A stretch of 64,000 bases of DNA from Trissonchulus latispiculum. Taxonomy: Eukaryota; Nematoda; Enoplea; Enoplida; Ironidae. The stretch is taken from NCBI GenBank assembly GCA_030248195.1, contig JASAND010028620.1, positions 16,227-80,226 of the forward strand, in the 5' to 3' direction. Below the pieces are notes generated by a model. The model did not search any database. It was not told where the DNA came from and worked only from the letters and a program-made list of their open reading frames with translations. A program made the translations under genes and the position numbers. The stretch's first letter is position 1, and every line of letters begins with the position of its first letter. Positions 41,317 through 53,959 of this stretch are shown here, in pieces.

Positions 41317-43522
41317 CCCCAAAATTAAAAGAAAGCCGCCCTGATTATAACCTGTCAGCGAGCTGTCGCTCGCACCCCAACTTTCAAAATTCTAGTCAGT
41401 GCTCATTTAGTCACGGCCGAGACCGGTCGCAAAATGTCCCCATATCCCCCGTGTACTGCTTCTCGTGTCACTGGTGTGACGCGGGAAAATAGCAGTACAC
41501 GCCCCAAACTTCCAAAAAAAAATTATAGGGATCTCTCTGGCGCTTGGGCCGGAGAGGTAAACTGAGTTTACACCACGAGCACTAACAACTTGAGCGGCCA
41601 CATGGACCTCTTATGTCCGGCCTTGAACTGCCATTTAGGACAAAAAATTAGGATTTGTATTGTGGCCCTTTTGGCCAAAATTGTGATGTATATTTGTATT
41701 TTGGCCTTTCGGCCCTTTTTTATGTTTTAAGGCCGAATGGCCACCCTTTTTTAATCCAAGTTACAGCCAGGAGGCCAGCAAATTTTGTATTTTAGGCTGT
41801 TAAGCCTCGGTTTTTCAGTATTTACGGCCTGAAAGCCAGTCTTATGTTTTCTAGCATGATGGGCTTTCGAGCCAGTTTAATTTCTTTATCCTTTATTTCA
41901 TTATTATTTTATGATTCTAAATTCAGGACAGCTCATGTAAACTCCTCCCGTCCGACGGAGGTCTTGAGACATGTCCATCCCTTCTTTCCTTTGTTTTCAC
42001 TTTTCGCCAAGCCACGGCCTTGTTTGGCCCAAATTATGTTTCTTTTCTTATTGAAATAATCCTTTCTTTCTCTCTTTCGTTGTCACTTTTCGGGGTTTTC
42101 TTTTTGTAGATTTAACGGGATTTTGAGTGGGTCCTAACCCCTGAGTTCGAGTTAGAGAGCCCCTTAATTACGGCTCTGAAATTAATAAGTTAGTTAGCAG
42201 AAATGTTCTCCCCACAGCCGGCAACTAGGAGTTGCCGGCCATGACTTTCACAAAAGGCATCGGCGGTCGGTCGGCTTTAAAATTACTAGGTATTAAAACC
42301 GTATAGGTTGTTTTAAAACTAATCCTAAAACCTTGAGTTTACATCAATCTCATTTAATTAATTATCAGGCAGTTTTTGAGAGGAATGGCCGGCTTCCTCA
42401 TCTTTCTGTAGTTTTCAGTTAATCGTGTATTTAGTATTATTTAACATTGTTGTTAGTAATAATTGCCGAGCAATTATTACTCACGGGCTTTCTTTCAAAT
42501 TTTACATAAAGTTTCACCAAATTTATGAGGCTCAATTTTTCACAAAATTTCTTTTATAAAGCAATTCTGTAGAATTGCAAAAGCCAAATTTGAGTTCAAC
42601 AAAGTAAAGTTTTACAGTCAAATATGCACTTAGAATTAGAGTTTAGTTAAGTACGTGTGTCCTAATAGTCAGATGTGTATTAAGAATATGTGTAGTTAAT
42701 GTATGAATGCTTCCCTAAATTTTACGTAAAATGGTTACTCGGGTAAACCCCTCATGGAGCGTGAGGTTCCGAAAGTAACCAACTTTTAGATATGTCTGAT
42801 TTGCATGAATGCTGAATGCTTGTCTTGTATGTTTGATGAGTGAATGTTTCGACTGATTGATCGGCAACTCGCGGAAACTCCCCTTGTATGATAGGGGTTG
42901 CGAGGATTGCCATTCCCGTATGAATGCCGTTAAGAAGCTACCCAACTAATGATCATCATCATCAAATTCATGTCTTTCATTCTTACACTAGTGATTATTG
43001 TTCAACAATAATTAGCTGTCGAATCACATTTTTGAGAATCATTAGTACATTAATTGGGTTAGTTGAATTCCTGCTTGTCATATGAGTTACAAAGTTGGGA
43101 TAATCCAGAACACTACGAATTTAGCACACCAAAGTGCTGACTGTAGCTATCAGTAATAATCATCCAAATCATACTTGTATTAAAACTAAAATCATCAAAT
43201 GTAAAGAGGAGTCTTAATCGGTCCAAAAAACGTTGTCAGTATGGATTATTCCAAAAACCTAATGACGGGTCGATTCCCATCGGGCGCATGGGATTTGTAC
43301 CTCCGGAATTATCAAGGAGTTTCCATATCAAGCAGGAAGATTGCATAGTTATGAATAAGTGTCTGACTGTCCGTTAACTGGTCGTTACTTGAATGAATGT
43401 GCGAATGTTAGCCAGCGTGAGCGAGAGTCCACTGTCGTATCTTTATACTATACAAATTGGGTAGTTAGCTTAATTCAGAGTCACGGGACTCCCGGAATAG
43501 GCTGTAACTACCAGGTAGTCCT

Positions 43523-43569
43523 CGATTCGTCCGCGTAGGTAGTCCTATGCTCAAGGAGCGGACGAATCG
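43523..43569. repeat. 12-bp perfect stem hairpin
   Basis: CGATTCGTCCGC (43523-43534) pairs with GCGGACGAATCG (43558-43569) around a 23-base loop. TAGTCCT/AGGACT outside extends the symmetry. No function assigned. Confidence 0.6.
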
Positions 43570-45706
43570 CAAATAAGGACTCCGTGCTGGTCCATTTTGC
43601 AAGTATGCTAGGTTTGTATGAATGTTTATTAGTTAGGACTGTGCCATTCGTGCCCTCACTTGTTTGTGTCAACCAAACGGTCAAACTTATTCTAATTGGT
43701 AGTTTTCTGTAACATGTTGGTAAAACTATCCAAACTTTTATGTCAAGCTTTTATCATGAAAGTTAAAAAGCTCGTGTTAATCGTGTTCCTAAAGATCCAA
43801 CATTGCAAGAAAAATAATGCTAAACAATAACTCTCGCCCTCGCTTGTATTTACTAACGGAGCAACCAATTCCGGCCTGGTTTGCAGTTTCGTAATGAGTA
43901 TTATTGCTTCTGCTCAAACTTTTATGTCAGCTTGTAATTCTGAAAGTTAAATGTGATATCGTCAGATACTCTCTGTCAGTCATGGTCGTAAATGTTGAAT
44001 TACCATTATTGACCAGCGTCTAGAGCTAAACGATGGAATCGAATGGCACCGATTGTAAATAGTAGAACGTAAGCAGCAGAATTAATACCTGAAAAGATAC
44101 AAATAATAGTTAGATAATATAATAATGTCAGTCAATACATAAGATTTAGAAATTGAATCACAGAAAAGTAGCAGTTGCAAGAAAGAGAATGTTTGTAATT
44201 AATGTTAGTTTTCTGCAGGAAACGGATGCTATCCTGCTCTTCAAACGCTTAAAGTTCTCATTTCGTGTCTAATTGAAGTAAACTGAATATCTGTAAAAGG
44301 AATCGTACTGTGTTAGCGATTTTCTGCACCATAAGGCAGAAAATCGCCTACTAATCGTTAATTGCTGGAAACTCATTCGTATCAAACTAATAACACGCAA
44401 ATAGCTCTGTCTCAACCGCGAATTGGCCCAAATATGCTGTTTTTAATCGTTTTGGCCGAATGTTATTCCAAAAACTAACGAAATTCCAGTTTTTATCGCA
44501 GAAAGCCATTTAAAGTGAGTAATGGTTGCTGGGTTTGATTCCCGCACACATATCCTGTACTAATGGGTTTTAACCCATTTGATTCAGGTGATCCAGAAGA
44601 GCTCATCTGTCAGAGAAGCGATCTGCCTGTGGATAGTTTAGTATCAGTGGATGATCAGTCCGAAGCGCTTTGTCAGTAGTCGAATCCAGTAGTCAGTATT
44701 TTGGTTAGAATTGTATCAGTGTGGTCCTAATCAGTTATCAGTCCAGAACATTCTTTTGAAAGGTACATTGCTGAACACTTTATGAAACCAGGAGTTAGTA
44801 ACTAAGGCAGAGACCACTGCTGGCACCGAATCAAGTTGGGAATTATTGAAACCTAACCTTGTCTGAACTTTATGTCATCTTTTAACACTACCATTCAAAG
44901 ATCAAATTATGCCCCTTTTGTCTATCTTCGTATGCCCTCTCATTTTGGGAGCTCCGGCTCCCCGGTCTCTGGTTTAGGCCTAACCCTAACCAGTCTATCG
45001 GAGGCTTATCTGAATCCTGTGTAGCCACTAGAAAAGAAGAGAAGCTATTAAATCATTCTATTTAATTTATATTAATTATATTTCGGGCATCTCCTGGTAA
45101 CTCCCCGCCTAGACCGACCCCTGTGACTGTACTCTCCACCGTCCGATAGCCGCCTTAGATCTATGGGATTCCTTGAGAATCTTTAATACCAGATCTAAGC
45201 CCGCTCACCCAATCTCGGAACAGAAGTGTAATATCTTTAAATTTCATTAATTATCAGTTAACTGTTGACTAGTTGATTTTGTGATCAGACGGATAAGGAA
45301 GCTAACTTAACATACACAACTCACACGTACGCACTATACCTGACTGTACCCTGTAATCAGTACCTAAAGAAGAGGAACCCAAAGTTAGTTCAGATTGAAC
45401 TTTAGGTCCGATTAGTTATAATAAGAAAAGAGGAAGAAGGAAAGAATCAGTAGTCGAATTACTAGTAATTAATCTTCTCCCAATATCGGTCAATTTAAAG
45501 TATTAACTTATCCAAAAGAGTTGGCAACCCTGGTACTTTGTACCTTGATCGTCTATTGTTAATAACTGAACTGAACACTAACTGTCTAGTGCCCCTGTTT
45601 GACTATTGTATTATTATTATTATTGTTACTATTCCTAAATTATATCGGAACCTGTTCTTGTTTAATAAATTATTGCGTATTCATCTAGACTTAGTTAGGG
45701 ACAGCC

Positions 45707-45874
45707 TTGCTGAGTCGGATCCTGTTGCGATTGCTGAACTAGATCCTGTTGAGATCTTGCTGCCGAAGCAGATCCGGTTGCGATCTCACCGCTGAACCAG
45801 ATCCTGTCGCGATCTCATTGCTGAAAACGATCCTGTTGCGATCATATTGCTGGATTAGATCCTGTTGCGATCAT
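45707..45874 (+). repeat. six-unit ~29-bp minisatellite in gag leader
   Basis: Variants of ATTGCTGAACTAGATCCTG plus TTGCGATC repeat six times. Each unit carries GATC twice and could form a small hairpin. It lies upstream of the truncated gag. Confidence 0.7.
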
Positions 45875-46287
45875 CCTAACGACCCCTATCTAAAACGAAC
45901 TCACGACAACACCCCCTAACAGGTTGGCTTTAGAGATCCCAGATTTTGGCAAACTACCTTTCGGGAATCTGGTACTTAAGTTTGTCTAAATCAGGCAAAC
46001 GCGCTGACCTTCCGTGTAAGTGAACCTGCCAGCCCAATACGACCCCATTTCCAGAAATTGAATCAAACCAATCCAATTCTCCATTTAATCCCACCAGTTC
46101 ATTACACGGTAAACAGAAAAGGTGGAGCCCCCAGTGAGGAAAATCCTGCGAAGACAATCCTGTTGGAAATCCTACCAATGTGGAAACATCACGACCCTAC
46201 GACTTCATCATTAAGGTCAAGCGAGGATCAACTTTAACCCTATCAAGGAATCAATTGAGACCCTATCGATCAAATCCAGAAGAAAAT

Positions 46288-46978
46288 ATGGATCAATTCA
46301 ATCCCGCTCATGACGATGGAAATGGACCCCCGAATATGGGCCCTCAACATGGACCACCAGGACCTGCAGGTGGAGCACCCCCTCCCTTCAATCCGCAGAT
46401 GCCCCAATTGGTTTTCCCTCATGCTCCTATGCTGCCAAATGGGAATATCGAAGATCTACTATTCCAGCTCCGCGATAGCATCCAGAATCAGGCTATAGCC
46501 GCCTCCTACCGAGACATGCCTATCTATTCCGGAAAGGATCACGAAAACTTCGATGATCACCTTGTCAATTATGAGAGATTCAGCCAAAGACTCAACCTGA
46601 ATGATTATCAGAAGGTCATGAATATCTCGCCTACTCTCAGGGGCAGAGCCGCTGAGATATTCAAATGCATGCCCAGAGGCGCCATGCAACAGGATGACTG
46701 GGAAGCCTCTGTACGAGCCCTCAGAGAAGTCATGATCCCTCCCATGAAGGATATTCATGCCACAGCCAAACTGTTCAGCATCAGACAGATGCCACATGAG
46801 TCTGTCGCAGACTTTTCTCTCCGACTGCAAAAATATGCCCGGATCGCTTGGGAAGATCGAGGAGACCCGAGACCCTGACATGCTGGAGGACATCAAGCTG
46901 AAGACCTTTCTCATTGGACTACGGAATGAATTTAAACCTCACGTCCCAACGAGTCTCACGTCTCCAAAAATCGAATGA
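46288..46978 (+). pseudogene. truncated, frameshifted retroelement gag
   Basis: ATG at 46288 opens a Pro/Asn-rich lead and a Gag domain parallel to that at 12905: MPIYSG, ISPTLRGRAAEIF, VMIPPMKDIHA, FSLRLQKYARIAW. The frame stops at 46876-46878, but homology continues in the next frame (MLEDIKLKTFLIGLRNEF) to TGA at 46976-46978. Zinc knuckle, protease and pol are absent downstream. A one-base shift near 46850-46870 is the simplest explanation. A GGTGGAGCCCCCAGTGAGG leader motif lies at 46121. It is diverged from the first element, so a different, older family member. Confidence 0.75.
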
Positions 46979-47683
46979 GGTAAACCTAAAACGTTAAAAA
47001 TGCTTTTATTTTAACATAGTCTGGAGAATATTCTCAAATATCTGAAAGTTTCAGGGGTTTTTATTGGGTTTTGACAAAATATTACAGATTAAAGATCGCT
47101 ACTATGATTTTTGGTGAATTGCTCAGGGTTCTGTGCGTTTTTATTCTCGTCTATTTCTTTTTTGAATGAATGAATGAATGAATGAATACTTTGCTTGTCT
47201 CGTTAGCACTAGTGTTTGAATCCGGCTAGTATTTTTCCAGCTGCAGTCAAAGTATTTTTTCAGTAACAGGGGATCTTGCAAAAACAATTCCTAAAGTCTG
47301 ACACAAAATGCGTGCAGATTGTTTTCAGAATTCTGTACAGCCGAATATTCTGAAAGATTTTAAAACTTTGAAAATAATCAGGCCTCACTTATTAATTTCG
47401 GAAACGTAGGAATAAATGAAGGAACACTTTTAAAAGTAAGAAATTAGTCAAATTTAGGCATTCTAACATTGTAAAACGACTCAGTTAGCAGTCAGCGTTA
47501 GTGCAAAGCCGTTACAGTTTTTATTGCTTTAAACCAGTAAACCAGTATTTTTGTTCTAAACATGATAAATATGCAGTGGCGTTAAAATTTGTCGCTGCAT
47601 AAACAGTATGAGGGAAGCAGGTATATAGGAAAGATTGATAAGCCTGATATGGGAGTTTAGCCAGAAATGGACGATCCGAGACG
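46979..47683. other. no gene recognised
   Basis: A (TGAA)n run lies at 47165-47188. Nothing else supported. Confidence 0.3.
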
Positions 47684-48152
47684 ATTACTGGTGCGAGCTA
47701 TAAGGCTGTAATTTGGCATAGAAGGAGGCCCTATAGGAGTACTCATTTGTACCAAATGGCAAGAAATTCTGCCGCGCGAAAAAATTTTATGTCAACTTTA
47801 ATCTTCAAAAATTGCCGAGACCGCCATTTTCAGTCTGTCGGATTCTGGGTAGAGCCTTTCTGCAGCCATAGAAGTGGCAAACCTTCACTAATCAAGCTGA
47901 AATCTTTTCTGGGTGTGTCTTCAACCTTGCTGAGTGCAAATCTCTCATAAAAATTTTAATTTCAAAAAATTTTATTTTTTCGATTTCTGGGGTACAATTT
48001 CCCAAAAAAGGCGTTTTTGGTAATTTTTGAAGGTTCGAGTTGACATAAAAATTTTTTCACGCGGCAGAATTTCTTGCTATTTAGCATAAATGAGTACTCC
48101 TATAGGGCCTCCTTTTATGCCAAATTACAGCCTTATAGCTCGCACCAGTAAT
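47684..48152. repeat. small foldback, ~135-bp arms
   Basis: ATTACTGGTGCGAGCTATAAGG at the left returns inverted at the right end. The arms hold GCCCTATAGGAGTACTCATTT and the CCGCGNGAAAAAATTTTATGTC block. Non-coding. Confidence 0.8.
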
Positions 48153-48924
48153 AAAATTTTTCTTTCGTTAACCAAAAATTTTTATATTTTTGCCGAAACG
48201 TCGGCTTTGAAGAGTAATTCCCTAACATGCAGATAAGATACAGACGTCTAGTATTTTGCAGTAGGTAGGAACATATGTGCCAAATCATATTGGCAAAGGG
48301 CAGCTTTTAAGCTTGGGCCTAGCAGTCAGTAGAAATTTTTAATTATTTATGTTGGTAGTTGTGAAAAAAGGGGGGTCTGGCATATAAACGCGACGGCTGC
48401 ACATGGCTGGGAGGCAGCTAAGATCTCAGTACCCGATATTTTTTGACCACACCCATGCTCTATATCCCCGCCAAAATGTAGGCCAATCGGACAAAGTCGG
48501 GGCAAACCTTTAGTAGCCCCCTCCCCCTTAAAGAATGAATAGAAACAGTTAGTATAATAACCTTTGATTTGGCTAAATTGATTTTTTATTGAAATTTGAA
48601 CTTATTTGTAATTTATCAGCAATCTTGCCAGAAAATGTTTTGGAAAAATAATTTGAAATTGGTTTTCTAATTTTAGTTCATCGGTAGTTCAAAATCAGTT
48701 TGCAGTATATACTTTGATTTCTTTACAATGCAAAGTTATCTTACGACATTAGTTCGTGTCGAACTAGTGAAAATAACGAACTAAAATTTCTAAACAGAGA
48801 GAACTTGAACTTTGGCCCAAGCAACCTATTTATAAAAACAGAACTTAGCTGGAACTAAAACAAAATGCTTTTGCTTCGATCGAAAAATGAAATATCTGAA
48901 AGTAAAAATTTAATACAGTATATT
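48153..48924. other. no gene recognised
   Basis: AT-rich, no supported feature. Confidence 0.3.
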
Positions 48925-49430
48925 CACTCTTAGAAATGTTCCAGTAGAAACTACAGGATTCACTTTTGTATGTGATAAGTACTTTCAATAATCAGCTTTT
49001 GTAGAAAATACAGTTGTGTCTTGTAGTTTCCCCAGGACATCGTTGGTACTTTTTACCGGACATACCTTGGTAGAATTGGTTAAAAGTTAGAACCGCTCCC
49101 TGACGAAAATATTTTGGGAGCGGCCGCCCCCCGCACCTGCCCCTTCCCCCTTTTTGAAGTAACAGTAAAATTTTACAGGTTTTGTCTTGTATAAGCTACA
49201 GGTTTGGTATCTGACTTAGGATTGTCAAAAAAGTCGAACAAAACTACAGATTTCTTAAGTATTTTCCACTGGAAACTCCTGTAATTTTACTATTCGAGAG
49301 GCCGGTAAAAATACAAAAGTTACTTTTGTGAAAAATACAGGAAGCTACGCTAGTGACTGACTGCACAGGACCACTTTTGTAGAAAACTACAAGAATTCCT
49401 GTAATTTCTACAGGAGTCTTTTTAAGAGTG
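48925..49430. mobile_element. MITE, CACTCTTA ends, 8-bp duplication AGTATATT
   Basis: Left CACTCTTAGAAA, right (inverted) CACTCTTAAAAA, with GTAGAAA(C/T)TACAGGA further in on both sides. AGTATATT lies at 48917-48924 and at 49432-49439, one base beyond the right end. It fits hAT-like target duplications. No transposase. Confidence 0.65.
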
Positions 49431-50061
49431 TAGTATATTTTATTTAAATTGATTTATTTAGCAATTTGGATAGCAATTTATTTAAATCTCTATTTAGTCA
49501 TAAATAAAAGTATTGTACAATGTACAACGGAACATTTAATTTTATATTTTAAAATCTTATATGGAATATTATTTATTTACATTAATTTTAATTGAGTAGA
49601 TAATTACAAAATGATGCTGGATTTTGCGGGATCGGATTTATCAAATTTGCTGAACTCCGGAATTTAGTGCGGGACGGGACGGACCGAAAAGTTTCGTCCC
49701 GCGTCCATCTCTGAGTTCAGCTGATGAACATGTGGCGTGGGGTTAGCATTTCAAAGCAGACGATAGTAGACTTAGCTTAGGTTAACTATTAAAACAATTA
49801 AAATTGTTTCCAGCACCTATACTCATTTTAAAGTTAAGTGCTCTACAACATTGCTTCTAGGTTGCGAACTTTTCTACTTTTTCTTGAATTTGTTAGCTCC
49901 AAACTTTGAATGGCTTATTGACCTAAGCATGCACTAACATAGAGTTGGATCCTGGGGTGGGCATGTCCCAAGAAAATTTTGAGAGGGCTGAACCTTGAAC
50001 CCAGATTTTCCAAGGTCTTCTACTGTAGCATAAATTAGCGTTAATGGTAACATAAATTAGC

Positions 50062-52538
50062 AGTAGTATAGGAGGGGCATTTTATGCCTCAATCCCAATC
50101 CCAAATTTTCCCTCCCACTCCCTCCCGCCCCAAGTTTTCTAGTTTATACACTGTGGTCAATTCTGCTTGTTTTTTTCCTACCTTACTCGGTACCCCCAGT
50201 ACCCCCAGTACCCCCTGCACTCCCAGTACACCCAGTCTTAAAGCAATACTTCTTCTCAGTCCCTCTGCGTTCTTCCCCCGGGGCTTGGGACCCGGCGTCG
50301 GCCCATTACCGGACTCCTACCTACCTACTTCCTATGTACCTACTTTACCTAAATACCTAACTTCCCTAACCTAATTTATTTACACTAACCTAAAACCGGT
50401 CCTAGTCTAATGTTTTTGTGTTTTTATTTTTTTTATTTTCTACACACAACAAATTTATACACTATATACAGTAGTCCTTAAGAGGACTGTTGGGGTAAGG
50501 AGGGAGCAGAGGTCGGTTCCCAGGGTTTGGGCGAGGCTGTCGGTAATTGGAATTTGTTTTTGGTCAATCATCCGAAGGTCAACCAAATACTTCTCAAGCA
50601 TCAACCTAATCCTGCCGCAGTTTGTCTGCTCCACTTAACACAACTTCCCAACTACCTTTGTTTCATACATACTCGAGTCACTCCGTGCCTACAACAACCA
50701 CAGTCTAACCTTACTTTGTCTACCTAGGCCAACCACCGTCATCTTTCTTAGAAATCACTCCAAACATAGTCCGTATCTACTTCGAACCTTCTGATCAACT
50801 TCCAGCCTTAGTTCGCTTTTAGTATTATCCTATTTGGTTTGAGTTTCGAGTCACTCCAAATTAGCTCCGAGTTAACACCAAGCCAACACCGAGTATACAC
50901 CGAGCTTACACCGTGCCTTAAGAGCAATGTTTACGTAATGTTGGAGTAATGTTGAAACATTTCAGAGAACAATTTCTGCTTATATTGATTTCGGTCGATG
51001 CTTTTATGTATTTGCATTTATGTTTGTATGTTTCTGTTTTTATTGATTCACAGTACTCGAAGTCGTCGCGTCGAATTGGCTCTCCAATCTAGACATGACT
51101 TACTTCGAGTACTGTGAATCAATAAAAACAAAAACATACAAACATAAATACAAGCACAAACCATCGACCGAAATCAATAAAAGCAGAAACTGTTCTCTGA
51201 AATTGTTCAACATTACTCCAACATTACGTAAACATTCAACACGTAAACAGGTTCAGGTGGCTGGTCAGCTGTGGGAAATGGATTGATGCCAGGACAATGT
51301 AAGCTTAGAGTATGGTTGATGTAAGGTCGTAGTGACTCGAGTATGTGTGAAGCTAAGCTAGTTGGGAAATGTGTTAAGTCGAAAATTGGATTAGGTTAGG
51401 GTAAGGTTAGGCTAAGGTTGATGCTTGAAAAGTTTGGCTAGGAAGCATGGGCTGAGAGACTCGCAATACAAATCAAAGGAAAGGAGAAGGTCAGGTATAT
51501 ACAGTGGTAGAGATCAAGCAGATTCGTTTAGTACCTTATGAAGTTTCGAAGATCGCACAATATAGAGTAAGGTAGGAGTGACCCATAGCAGAATTATTGG
51601 ATATAGACGTAAAAAGAAAAGTAAAGTGTGGCATTGGGAAACTGAATTTGGAGAGACTGAGGAAATTGAAGAATACAGGAACAAATATGATTTGACTGAA
51701 AACAACATAAATGGAGTAAGAATCGAAGTAAATTAGGATTACGTACGGAGTAGGTTCGGTGTAAGCTCGGTGTATGCTCAGTGTATACTCGGTGTTAGCT
51801 CGAAGTAACTTTGGAGTGACTCAGGGACTAAAATTACGGAAGTGGAAAGTTAAAGTCAGCAAGGGAAGGACAGTGGAAATTTGGGACTACAGTGCGCCAT
51901 GCTACTTCACCTCGGAAACAGCTACTGAGGATGGGAGGTCGGCTAGTTTTAAATTTAGGCAAGTTTCGGATTACCATTTTTGGGGATTTTGGAACGGCCG
52001 AATTTGGTTGACCTTCGGATGATTGACCAAAAACAAATTCCAATTACCGACCGCCTCGCCCAAACCCTGGGAACCGACCTCCGCCTCCACCTCTGCTCCC
52101 CCTTACCCCAACAGTCCTCTTAAGGACTACTGTATATAGTGTATAAATTTGTTGTGTGTAGAAAACAAAAAAATAAAAACACAAAAACATTAGACTAGGA
52201 CCGGTTTTAGGTTAGTGTAAATAAATTAGGTTAGGGAAGTTAGGTATTTAGGCAAAGTAGGTACATAGGAAGTAGGTAGGTAGGAGTCCGATAATGGGCC
52301 GACGCCGGGTCCCAAGCCCCGGGGGAAGAACGCAGAGGGACTGAGAAGAAGTATTGCTTTAAGACTGGGTGTACTGGGAGTGCAGGGGGTACTGGGGGTA
52401 CTGGGGGTACCGAGTAAGGAAGGAAAAAAACAAGCAGAATTGAAAACAGTGCATAAACTAGAAAACTTGGGGCGGGAGGGAGTGGGAGGGCAAATTTGGG
52501 ATTGGGATTGAGGCATAAAATGCCCCTCCTATACTACT
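50062..52538. mobile_element. 2.5-kb foldback transposon
   Basis: Ends AGTAGTATAGGAGGGGCATT and its inverse. ATTAGC flanks both sides (50056-50061 and 52539-52544), a likely 6-bp duplication. Outer arms of about 520 bp are near-identical. Inside, the two halves are again largely complementary but with blocks moved and an unpaired part near 51440-51740. Arms contain CCCAGTACC and ACACCGAG minisatellite units. Apparent 96-codon ORFs at each end are mirror copies. Confidence 0.85.
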
Positions 52539-52758
52539 ATTAGCAATTCTTAGAAAGGTATAACAACATTTGTTAATTTAAAAAAGTTGAAAATTTTGAG
52601 CGATTTTCATGAAAAATTAAGAACTGTTTGTGCAAACTGCCAGCGTATCACCGGTTCATGCCTATGTATGCTGGGAATGGAGCAACGGAGAAACGGGCGA
52701 ACGGATCAGTAAAAAGCGGAGAAACGGAGAAAAATGTCAAGTTAAATTAAGTTAACTA

Positions 52759-52863
<105 letters not shown>

Positions 52864-52934
52864 ACTAATCAATTAATTACCTGATTAATTAAGCTAAAGT
52901 TTCTATAACAATACAGGAAAGATATGTATTTGAA

Positions 52935-53641
52935 ATGAAGCTTTTGTATATCCCTGCGGAAATCAAATGTCATTTGCCGTGGAACAATTCTAACAGTCGC
53001 ACTCTCAAGGCCATAGTTACTGCAACACAGGACCTATGCAATCGAACGATATACAAGACAGTAATTCCGTGCACGACACAACCCGGGAATGTCTACTATG
53101 AACTGTGCTCTGGATTAGAAAATTCCAAAAATCCCTTTAGTGATATCAAGATTGAATGCTCCGATCAGGTGGTTCTGTACGCTCATCGAATAGCCCTTCT
53201 AAACAGTCCCGTACTAAGGAAAAATTTGGAATCTGAATTTCTGGAAAAGACTACAGGCGTTTTAAAGCTAAAGGATTTTACGAGCTGTGCAGTCAAAATG
53301 TTTATGAAGTACCTCTACTGTGGAATTATTGAGATAGACATAAGGAATGTATCTGTGGCTACCTGGGGCGACTTGGCCCAAATGGCTCATCGTTACGGTC
53401 TGCCAGAGCTACTTCAAATTTCAAATCTAGAATTGAAAGATGCTGTTGATAAAGAAAATGTGGGAAAGTATTTATTGATGGCGCATATATTGGAGCTAAA
53501 GGAGTTGAAGGAAAAGTGTCTAAATATGATCGTTGAGAATTTGGATAGTTTGGAATCGGTGCCGGAATTCGATGACATTCGAGCTCACCCGGATCTTCTA
53601 ATGACACTGTTGTGGGTGGCTAAGGTCTCTTCTTCAAAGTG
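52935..53641 (+). CDS. BTB/POZ domain protein
   Basis: 235 codons from ATG 52935 to TGA. The BTB domain is at about 66-165: NPFSDIKIEC, YAHRIALLNSPVLRKNLESEF, VKMFMKYLYCG and AHRYGLPELLQIS fit its beta and alpha elements. A BACK-like helical part follows (166-205, LLMAHILELKELKEKCLNMIVENL). BTB proteins dimerise, and many are Cullin-3 substrate adaptors of the SPOP type; that role is inference, because no MATH domain precedes it. The N-terminal 65 residues are not recognisable, and CAATACAG just upstream could be an acceptor, so an earlier exon is possible. AATAAA at 53692 lies about 50 bases past the stop. Confidence 0.8.
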
Positions 53642-53691
53642 ATTGTAACAGAGATGAGTTGAAATGTCATTTCTGATTGCACTCAGCACTA

Positions 53692-53697
53692 AATAAA
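53692..53697 (+). terminator. polyadenylation signal AATAAA
   Basis: AATAAA about 50 bases after the BTB stop codon, giving a short 3' UTR if used. Confidence 0.5.
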
Positions 53698-53959
53698 TTG
53701 GATTCTGTTTTCCTAATCGAAGGGGTTCTTGCCGACTCTGGTTTCCCGCCTAAATATGTAACACCATCATAACTAAGAATAAAGAAGTATTTCGTTTATT
53801 TATACAATGGAGATATTCGTGGCAGAACACTAAATTATACTGCTGTTGCTGATTTTTAATGTAGATTTGATTTGGTAGAAATATAGATGCACACAAACAT
53901 GGTATACAATGTGGTTTCCTTTTCGTTTAATGTTAAATCAGTCCTATATTACTCGCTAC

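Larger units (their letters stand above)
39613..45532 (+). mobile_element. 5.9-kb non-coding element with CAGGGTTGCCAA inverted ends (or very long LTR)
   Basis: Left end CAGGGTTGCCAATCTCT and right end (inverted) CAGGGTTGCCAACTCTT; similarity continues imperfectly for about 60 bases. The left 3 kb is matched, diverged and inverted, at 60790-63855. No transposase or other ORF. Two readings: a DNA element, since CAGGG ends are hAT-like though flanks show no 8-bp duplication; or an LTR TGCCAA...TTGGCA directly upstream of the gag at 46288, which would put TGGTACTTT at a primer-site position. I cannot decide from this window. Confidence 0.5.

Noticed and set aside
51390..51420. Telomere-like GGTTAGG strings
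   Set aside because: Irregular and part of the foldback's repeated sequence; no tandem TTAGGG-type array.
50084..52516. Two 96-codon Pro/Ser-rich ORFs on opposite strands
   Set aside because: Mirror copies in the arms of the 2.5-kb foldback, containing minisatellite units.
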